A DNA stretch of 11,889 nt from Lachnospiraceae bacterium UBA1251 (GTDB taxonomy: Bacteria > Bacillota > Clostridia > Lachnospirales > Lachnospiraceae). The translations under genes were made by a program, and so were the position numbers. Shown here in pieces: positions 6,258-11,889 of this stretch (position 1 is its first letter; each line of letters starts with the position of its first letter). The notes under the pieces were generated by a model. That model was given only the letters and a program-made list of their open reading frames with translations, was not told the DNA's origin and did not search any database. The stretch spans positions 21,053-32,941 of the forward strand of contig DBVZ01000038.1 of the NCBI GenBank assembly GCA_002308255.1. The letters run 5' to 3'.

Positions 6258-8473
6258 CGGAACTGTACGCCGAAGTCATTGTTGATATTGCGAACAGCGC
6301 CCTTGACAGAGGGTTTCATTACGCTGTCCCGGAGCGGCTGAGAGACCGGGTATGCGTCGGCGCGACGGTCAGCGTGCCGTTCGGGAAGAGCGGGAGAGTC
6401 GTACGGGGATATGTCGTAGACCTTACGGACAAGTGTGAGTATGATCCGGAAAAGATCAAGCCGGTCATGGACGTTCTGACGGACGAGGAAACGGCGGAGG
6501 CGAGGCTGGTCTCCCTGGCTGTCTGGATCTCGGAGCACTACGCCTGCGGGATGATCCAGGCGCTGCGCACCGTGCTTCCGTCAAGAAGAAAAATGCCTGC
6601 CAAAGTGGAACAGACGCTGTGGCTCGGAACCGGAAAACCGGAAGCGGACGCGATCAGAGCCGGATTTGAGGAAAAGCGTGCCGTCGCGAAAGCGAGGGTC
6701 CTTTCCGCGCTCCTTGCGGAAGACGGCCTGAAAAGAAGCCTTCTTATGAAGAACGCGCATGTTCCGGGAAGTGTGATCGACGGCCTGATCCGGGACGGCA
6801 TACTGATCCCGGATGAGACGGAGACCATGCGCGGGGGGATCCGGGCGGGGGAAATTCCCGGGGCGAAGATCCCGGAACTGACGGAGGCGCAGAAAGAGGC
6901 GCTTTGCGGGATCCGGAAGGAGTGGGAGAAAGGAAAGCCCGTCCTTCTGCACGGGGAGACCGGAAGCGGAAAGACCCTTCTTTATATGGAACTTATCGAG
7001 GAAACTCTCCGGGAGGGAAAACAGGCAATCGTCCTGATTCCGGAGATCGCCCTGACCTATCAGACCGTGAGACGGTTCGTGGGCCGCTTCGGCAATCAGG
7101 TCTCCTTCCTGCATTCAAGACTTTCGGAAGGGGAGAAATACGATCTCCATAAGGAAGCCAGAAAAGGAAACATCCGCATCATGATCGGACCGAGATCGGC
7201 GCTGTTCACTCCTTTCCCGGATCTCGGACTGATCATTATCGACGAAGAGCATGAGGACACCTACCGTTCGGAGAGCACACCGAGGTATGATGCCCGTGAA
7301 ACCGCGGAAAAACGGTGCCGGATCGAAGGAGCGAAACTGCTGTTCGGATCGGCGACGCCGTCGATCCTGACTTATGAGAGGACCCGCGCAGGGGAAGTGG
7401 GCCTCGTAAGGCTCCGGCAGCGGTTCGGATCTTCCCAAAGGACGGTCCGTATCGTTGATATGAAACAGGAATTGAAGAACGGGAACCGGTCTGTCCTCAG
7501 CGATGAGCTGAGAGCACGTCTTGAAAATGTGCTCGCGGGCGGTCATCAGGCGATGCTGTTCCTTAACCGCAGAGGCTACGCGGGATTCGTGTCATGCCGC
7601 AGCTGCGGGTTTGTCCTGAAATGTCCTCACTGCGACGTCTCTCTTACCGAGCACGCGGACGGAACGATGATCTGCCATTACTGCGGGCATACCCAGCCGA
7701 AACTTGCAAGATGCCCGTCCTGCGGATCACCTGCCGTGGGCGGAATGCGGATCGGGACACAGCAGGTTGAAAAGCAGATCGCCGCGGCATTTCCGGAAGT
7801 CCGTGTCGCAAGAATGGACAGAGATACGACCGGGGGAAAAGAGGGGCACTCGAAGATCCTCAAACAGTTTGCGTCCGGCGGGGCCGATATCCTGATCGGA
7901 ACGCAGATGATCGTGAAAGGACACGATTTCCCGGAGGTCGCCCTGATCGGCGTGCTGGCGGCGGATCTGTCACTGAACGACGCCGACTACCGCAGCGCGG
8001 AGAGAACGTATGCTCTGATCGCGCAGGCGATCGGCCGATGCGGACGGGCGGATGTGGACGGGACGGCCGTGATCCAGACCTACCGGCCGGATCACTACAG
8101 TATAGAAGCGGCGGCCGCAGACGATTACGAGGCTTTTTTTGAGGAGGAGATCTCGTTCCGCAGTCTAATGGATTACCCGCCCTGTGCGGAAATGATGGCG
8201 GTCCTTGGCACCTGTGCCGATGAGGACCAGCTTTCCGCCGGAATGCGGCATATCCGGAACCTGATCGACCGGATCGATCCGAAGGGAAGCGTGCACGCGC
8301 TCGGGCCAGCCCCCTTAAGCGTAAGAAAGATCAGGGACCGGTACCGGCAGGCTGTCTACCTGAGAAATCCGGACCACGGCGTGCTTGTCAGGGTCGCGGA
8401 AAGAATTGCGAAATATGTCCGTGCGAACAGCGGATTTGACAAAATAACGATACAATTTGACTTTAATGTATAA
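6254..8473 (+). CDS. priA: Primosomal protein N' (replication restart helicase PriA)
   Basis: Superfamily 2 DNA helicase that recognises stalled forks and reloads the replicative helicase. The protein has 739 residues. The N-terminal DNA-binding domain spans about 1-105. Walker A GETGSGKT lies at 234-241 and the Walker B DEEH box at 330-333. A two-zinc insertion with eight cysteines (448, 451, 457, 460, 474, 477, 487, 490) splits the helicase core, followed by the GTQMIVKG and IGRCGR helicase motifs and a C-terminal domain to 739. The start is a TTG inside TTGA, overlapping the murE stop by four bases, with GGAGAG at 6240-6245 as ribosome site. The first residues, TELYAEVIVDI, match the usual PriA N-terminus, which supports that start. 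Translation is probably coupled to murE. Confidence 0.97.
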   Translation: MTELYAEVIVDIANSALDRGFHYAVPERLRDRVCVGATVSVPFGKSGRVVRGYVVDLTDKCEYDPEKIKPVMDVLTDEETAEARLVSLAVWISEHYACGMIQALRTVLPSRRKMPAKVEQTLWLGTGKPEADAIRAGFEEKRAVAKARVLSALLAEDGLKRSLLMKNAHVPGSVIDGLIRDGILIPDETETMRGGIRAGEIPGAKIPELTEAQKEALCGIRKEWEKGKPVLLHGETGSGKTLLYMELIEETLREGKQAIVLIPEIALTYQTVRRFVGRFGNQVSFLHSRLSEGEKYDLHKEARKGNIRIMIGPRSALFTPFPDLGLIIIDEEHEDTYRSESTPRYDARETAEKRCRIEGAKLLFGSATPSILTYERTRAGEVGLVRLRQRFGSSQRTVRIVDMKQELKNGNRSVLSDELRARLENVLAGGHQAMLFLNRRGYAGFVSCRSCGFVLKCPHCDVSLTEHADGTMICHYCGHTQPKLARCPSCGSPAVGGMRIGTQQVEKQIAAAFPEVRVARMDRDTTGGKEGHSKILKQFASGGADILIGTQMIVKGHDFPEVALIGVLAADLSLNDADYRSAERTYALIAQAIGRCGRADVDGTAVIQTYRPDHYSIEAAAADDYEAFFEEEISFRSLMDYPPCAEMMAVLGTCADEDQLSAGMRHIRNLIDRIDPKGSVHALGPAPLSVRKIRDRYRQAVYLRNPDHGVLVRVAERIAKYVRANSGFDKITIQFDFNV

Positions 8474-8484
8474 GGAGGCACGGT

Positions 8485-8970
8485 ATGGCGCTTCGTACCA
8501 TTCGCGTGGAAGGAGACCGCGTCCTGACGAAGAACGCGAGGGAAGTTAAGGAAGTTACCGAAAAAGAGAGAGAACTGATCAGAGATATGTTTGATACGAT
8601 GCATGAGGCGGAAGGCGTCGGACTCGCAGCCCCTCAGGTTGGCATTCTCAAGAAGATCGTTGTGATCGAAGTCGAGGAGAATGAACCGATCGTTCTCATT
8701 AATCCGGTCATCACGGAGACAGAAGGTTCCCAGACCGGATCGGAGGGATGTCTTTCCGTTCCCGGAAAAGTGGGGACGGTGACACGGCCCATGAAGGTCG
8801 TCTGTGAGGCAGTCGATGAGAACATGGCCCCGATCCGCGTGGAGGGAGAGGGACTTCTGGCACGCTGCATCTGTCATGAGGTGGATCACCTTTCCGGGCA
8901 CCTCTATACCGAGATCGTGGAAGGACCTCTGCAGGACGTTGAAGATCTTGAGGAAGACGGGGAAGAGTAA
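8485..8970 (+). CDS. def: Peptide deformylase
   Basis: Metal-dependent enzyme that removes the formyl group from the N-terminal methionine of new proteins. All three family motifs are present: GVGLAAPQ at 44-51, EGCLS at 87-91 and HEVDH at 131-135. The metal ligands are Cys89, His131 and His135, and Glu132 is catalytic. The 161-residue length and the short acidic C-terminus fit the compact type usual in clostridia. The ribosome site AAGGAGG at 8472-8478 overlaps the priA stop codon and sits six bases before the ATG. Its neighbour fmt performs the opposite, formylating step, a very common pairing. Confidence 0.97.
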   Translation: MALRTIRVEGDRVLTKNAREVKEVTEKERELIRDMFDTMHEAEGVGLAAPQVGILKKIVVIEVEENEPIVLINPVITETEGSQTGSEGCLSVPGKVGTVTRPMKVVCEAVDENMAPIRVEGEGLLARCICHEVDHLSGHLYTEIVEGPLQDVEDLEEDGEE

Positions 8971-8990
8971 AGAACCCGTGCCCGTTATGC

Positions 8991-8996
8991 GGGAGG
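8991..8996 (+). promoter_or_regulatory. Ribosome-binding site that sets the TTG start of fmt
   Basis: GGGAGG lies seven bases before the TTG at 9004. The nearby ATG at 8997 is in a different frame and overlaps the end of this site, so TTG is the only start that yields the conserved Fmt N-terminus. Confidence 0.75.
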
Positions 8997-9003
8997 ATGC
9001 GGA

Positions 9004-9957
9004 TTGAGACTGGTGTTTATGGGATCGCCGGATCTTGCGGCGGTCATTCTGAAAATGTTATATGAAAACGGCTGCGAGATCGTCGGCGTCGTGACCGGTA
9101 CCGACAAATCGAGAGGGAGAAAGAGTACGCTGATCCCGACGGAAGTGGGAAAACTGGCGCAGGAACTCGGTCTTCCCCTGCTCAAGACGCCGAGAGTGCG
9201 CCGCCCGGAAGATCTTGCGTGGATCCGGGAGAAAAACGCGGATGCCGTCATCGTGGCTGCCTTCGGACAGCTCCTGCCTGCGGAACTTCTGAAAATGACA
9301 AAATTCGGCTGCATCAACGTGCACGCATCCCTGCTGCCCGCCTATCGGGGCGCGGCGCCGATTCAGTGGAGCGTACTGGACGGGAAGACGCAGACCGGGG
9401 TCACCATCATGCAGATGGATGAAGGTCTCGATACGGGGGATATCCTGTCGCAGACCGTCGTGCCTGTTGACGAAGAGGATACTTCCGGGACTTTGTTCGA
9501 AAAGATGGCGGAGGCGGGAGGAAAGCTGCTGCTTGAAACGCTCCCCGCGATCGCGAACGGTACCGTAAAGCCCATAAAACAGCCGGCGGAGAGTACAACG
9601 CCTTACGCCGGCAGGATCACGAAGGAAATGGGACGGATCGACTGGTCCCGGCCTGCACACAGGATCGGACCGTGGATCCGGGGAATGAATCCCTGGCCCT
9701 GCGCTTATACGTATCTGGACGGGAAAATACTGAAGATCTGGAAGGCATCCGTCCGGGAGGATGCTGCGGAGAGGAAAAATTCCGGCGCTGAACCGGGAAC
9801 GATCCTTTCCGCGGGAAAGGAAGGGATCGAGGTGCAGACCGGAAGCGGGACGATCCTCCTTACGGAAGTTCAGCTGGAAGGGAAAAAACGCATGAACGCG
9901 GCGGATTTCCTGCGCGGGTACAGGATCCGTTCGGACCGGCTCGGGATGCACGGGTGA
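9004..9957 (+). CDS. fmt: Methionyl-tRNA formyltransferase
   Basis: Transfers a formyl group from 10-formyltetrahydrofolate to Met-tRNAfMet for translation initiation. The 317-residue length is typical. The N-terminal Rossmann-type domain opens with RLVFMGSPDLA and carries a GRK-containing tRNA-contact loop near 37-42. The catalytic residues are Asn105 and His107 in INVHASLLP, followed by YRGAAPIQW, and Asp143 in DEGLDTGDI. The C-terminal OB-like domain spans about 205-317. The start is a TTG preceded by GGGAGG; no in-frame ATG comes before residue 6. It lies 33 bases after def and 65 bases before rsmB. The gap to rsmB holds nothing I recognise except the rsmB ribosome site. Confidence 0.97.
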   Translation: MRLVFMGSPDLAAVILKMLYENGCEIVGVVTGTDKSRGRKSTLIPTEVGKLAQELGLPLLKTPRVRRPEDLAWIREKNADAVIVAAFGQLLPAELLKMTKFGCINVHASLLPAYRGAAPIQWSVLDGKTQTGVTIMQMDEGLDTGDILSQTVVPVDEEDTSGTLFEKMAEAGGKLLLETLPAIANGTVKPIKQPAESTTPYAGRITKEMGRIDWSRPAHRIGPWIRGMNPWPCAYTYLDGKILKIWKASVREDAAERKNSGAEPGTILSAGKEGIEVQTGSGTILLTEVQLEGKKRMNAADFLRGYRIRSDRLGMHG

Positions 9958-10011
9958 ATTTCCGTGACCGTGAGTGAGCACCGGAAGAACAGAAACAGAT
10001 AATGATCCACC

Positions 10012-10018
10012 GGAGGAG
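10012..10018 (+). promoter_or_regulatory. Ribosome-binding site that sets the rsmB start
   Basis: GGAGGAG lies four bases before the ATG at 10023. It falls inside the reading frame that would begin at the earlier ATG at 10002, which has no ribosome site of its own. The downstream ATG is therefore preferred. Confidence 0.8.
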
Positions 10019-10022
10019 AGGA

Positions 10023-11375
10023 ATGGCGGAACATACAACAAGAGAAGTGATTCTTCAGATCATGCTGCGGGTGACGCGGGACGGGGAATTCAGCACGGCA
10101 GCGATCCGCGATGCACTGGACGCGGAAACGCAGTTCACAAGGCAGGAGCGGGCTTTTGTTAGGACCTGTGTACTCGGAACGCTTGAGCGCATGATCGAGA
10201 TCGATTATATCATCGACCAGTTCGCGTCCGTGAGGACGGCACAGATGAAGCCTGCGATCCGGAGCATCCTGAGAACTGCAGTCTATGAAATGCTCTACAT
10301 GGACAGCGTGCCTGATCATGCCGCCTGCTTTGAGGCGGTGCGCCTGGCTCAGAAAATGGGCTTTTACAATCTGAAAGGGTTTGTGAACGGCGTTCTGAGG
10401 GCGATCAGCCGGGGGCGGGGCAGCATCACCTACCCTCCGAAGTCGAATCTGATGGAATATTTGTCGGTCAGATACTCCATGCCGAGATGGATCGTGAAAA
10501 GATGGGCGGATGAGTTCGGAACGGAAGTGACGGAAAAGATGCTGGCCGCTTTCCTGAGAACAAGGCCTCTGACGGTCCGGCTGCGGGAAAATGAGGAGAT
10601 CCGGGAGCAGACGCTGGCCAGCCTCCGCAGACAGGGAATCCATCCCGCGAAAGCGCCTTACCTGCCTTACGCATGGTACCTGCCGGAAACCCGGCGCCTT
10701 ACGGATCTTGCGGCATTCCGGAGCGGACAGATCTATCCGCAGGATGTCAGCTCCATGCTGGTCGCGGAAGCTGCCGGCGCGAAGGCGGGCGACAATATCC
10801 TTGATCTGTGTGCGGCACCCGGAGGGAAAAGCCTTCATCTGGCTGACAAGATGAACGGATTCGGTATGGTCGTGGCAAGAGATCTGACAGATGAAAAAGT
10901 AGCCCTGATCAAAGAGAATATCCAGAGACTGGACTGCATCAACATGCATGCGGAAGTGAAGGATGCGACCGTTTTTGACCCCCGGTGCGAGGGGAAAATG
11001 GATATCGTGATCTGTGACGTTCCCTGCTCCGGTCTCGGCGTGGCAGGCCGGAAACCGGATATCAAATACCGTCTGACGCTGGACGCGGTCGAAGAGCTGA
11101 TCCTCCTGCAAAGGAGCATACTCAGCAACGCGGCGGCTTATGTGAGACCGGGCGGAACCCTGATCTACAGTACCTGTACGATCGGTCATATGGAAAATGA
11201 AGACAACGCGCGGTGGTTCCGTCAGAATTATCCTTTCCGTATGGAAAGTCTGGACCCTCATCTTCCGGAGGAACTCCGGAATGAGGACACGAAAGAGGGA
11301 TTCCTGCAGCTTCTGCCCGGCATTCACGAGTCGGACGGGTTCTTTATTGCCCGCTTCAGGAAGGAGAGTCTATGA
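10023..11375 (+). CDS. rsmB: 16S rRNA (cytosine-967-C5)-methyltransferase RsmB (Sun)
   Basis: SAM-dependent methyltransferase that makes m5C in 16S rRNA. The protein is 450 residues from ATG 10023. The N-terminal NusB-like RNA-binding domain covers about 1-130. A linker leads to the catalytic core, with YPQDVSSML and SAM motif I (DLCAAPGGK, 261-269). Motif IV is DVPCSG with Cys335, the residue that assists product release, and motif VI is STCT with Cys385, the nucleophile. An upstream in-frame ATG at 10002 would add seven residues, but the good ribosome site GGAGGAG falls just before 10023. The stop overlaps the rlmN ATG as ATGA. The pairing with rlmN makes this a ribosomal RNA modification pair after the formyl-group genes. 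The NusB-RsmB fusion is the normal family architecture. Confidence 0.95.
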   Translation: MAEHTTREVILQIMLRVTRDGEFSTAAIRDALDAETQFTRQERAFVRTCVLGTLERMIEIDYIIDQFASVRTAQMKPAIRSILRTAVYEMLYMDSVPDHAACFEAVRLAQKMGFYNLKGFVNGVLRAISRGRGSITYPPKSNLMEYLSVRYSMPRWIVKRWADEFGTEVTEKMLAAFLRTRPLTVRLRENEEIREQTLASLRRQGIHPAKAPYLPYAWYLPETRRLTDLAAFRSGQIYPQDVSSMLVAEAAGAKAGDNILDLCAAPGGKSLHLADKMNGFGMVVARDLTDEKVALIKENIQRLDCINMHAEVKDATVFDPRCEGKMDIVICDVPCSGLGVAGRKPDIKYRLTLDAVEELILLQRSILSNAAAYVRPGGTLIYSTCTIGHMENEDNARWFRQNYPFRMESLDPHLPEELRNEDTKEGFLQLLPGIHESDGFFIARFRKESL

Positions 11376-11889
11376 CGGAAAAGGATCCCGGAAATGCGCT
11401 GCCCGTGAGGGATATCCGGAGCTTTCTGCCGGAAGAGCTTGCGCAGGTCTGCGCGGAAGCCGGGGAAAAACCCTACCGTGCGGGACAGCTGTTTGAATGG
11501 CTGCACGGCAAAGAAGCGGCTTCCTATGAGGAAATGCTGAATCTGCCGAAGCGCTTTCGGGAGTACCTTGAGGATCATTTTCCTTTTTCCGTTCCGTCTG
11601 TCAGAGCAAGGCAGCAGTCCCGGATCGACGGGACCGTCAAGTTCCTGTTCGAATATCCGGACGGCGCGCTTGTCGAGAGCGTGCTGATGAAGTATAAACA
11701 CGGCTGGTCCCTGTGCATCTCGACGCAGGTCGGCTGCCGGATGGGCTGCGCGTTCTGCGCGTCCACCATTGCCGGAAAAGTGCGGGATCTTACGCCGTCG
11801 GAAATGCTGGATCAGGTGCTTTTCACCGGGCTTGACGCCGGAGAGGAGATCTCCAACATCGTCCTCATGGGCATCGGCGAGCCCCTGGA
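11372..11889 (+). CDS. rlmN: 23S rRNA/tRNA (adenine-C2)-methyltransferase RlmN, cut by window end
   Basis: Radical-SAM enzyme that methylates C2 of A2503 in 23S rRNA and A37 in some tRNAs. Only the first 172 codons are visible; the frame is open to the window end. The N-terminal accessory domain (about 10-95) contains the family pattern KPYRAGQLFEWL. Next come STQVGCRMGCAFCAST, with the radical-SAM cluster cysteines Cys122, Cys126 and Cys129, and then the SAM-contact motif MGIGEP (often MGMGEP). The start ATG sits in an ATGA overlap with the rsmB stop; AGGAGAG at 11361-11367 is the ribosome site. The C-terminal half with the second catalytic cysteine lies outside the window. Confidence 0.95.
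   Translation, partial: MTEKDPGNALPVRDIRSFLPEELAQVCAEAGEKPYRAGQLFEWLHGKEAASYEEMLNLPKRFREYLEDHFPFSVPSVRARQQSRIDGTVKFLFEYPDGALVESVLMKYKHGWSLCISTQVGCRMGCAFCASTIAGKVRDLTPSEMLDQVLFTGLDAGEEISNIVLMGIGEPL

Noticed and set aside
9870..11327. Open frame of 485 codons on the - strand opposite the end of fmt and most of rsmB
   Set aside because: It spans two well-supported genes on the other strand and shows no motif or domain of its own.
1..11889. CRISPR arrays, insertion sequences, phage genes or toxin-antitoxin pairs
   Set aside because: No regularly spaced repeats, transposase or integrase motifs, or typical small gene pairs were seen on either strand.

Overview
The window is gene-dense, with GC in the high fifties percent. 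Nearly all of it is two head-to-tail gene blocks on the + strand, separated by one tRNA gene on the - strand and an AT-rich intergenic stretch. The gene content suggests a Gram-positive Clostridia-type bacterium, most likely of the Lachnospiraceae kind: the run murE-priA-def-fmt-rsmB-rlmN, a MurE ligase with the meso-diaminopimelate DNPR signature, strong AGGAGG-type ribosome sites, and a membrane-anchored HtrA protease. This placement is inference from family knowledge, not from a database match.

Block 1 (positions 2-4120) looks like an envelope and protein-quality operon. It holds a membrane-anchored HtrA-type serine protease with a PDZ domain (5' end outside the window), a divergent ClpX unfoldase, an acidic zinc-ribbon protein of unknown function, and a signal peptidase II (LspA)-like membrane aspartic protease. 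The genes abut or overlap: TAA directly followed by ATG, a Shine-Dalgarno site overlapping a stop codon, and an ATGA overlap. Co-transcription and partial translational coupling are therefore likely. The block ends in a strong bidirectional intrinsic terminator at 4161-4196.

The middle (4199-4766) carries tRNA-Leu(CAG) on the - strand with a recognisable promoter. It shares the terminator with block 1. Then comes about 430 bases without a convincing gene, including a roughly 190-base segment of about 34% GC, a perfect 10-base palindrome, a terminator-like hairpin and the probable murE promoter and leader.

Block 2 (4767 to the window end) is a housekeeping operon: murE (peptidoglycan precursor synthesis), priA (replication restart), def and fmt (removal and addition of the N-terminal formyl group), rsmB (16S rRNA m5C methyltransferase) and rlmN (23S rRNA/tRNA m2A methyltransferase, cut by the window end). 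murE/priA and rsmB/rlmN overlap by four bases. priA and fmt appear to use TTG starts.

The most unusual content is block 1. Its ClpX keeps the ATPase machinery and the IGF loop that docks onto ClpP, but lacks the RKH loop sequence used by classical ClpX to bind ssrA-tagged substrates. It sits between an extracytoplasmic protease and an intramembrane lipoprotein-peptidase homologue rather than next to clpP.
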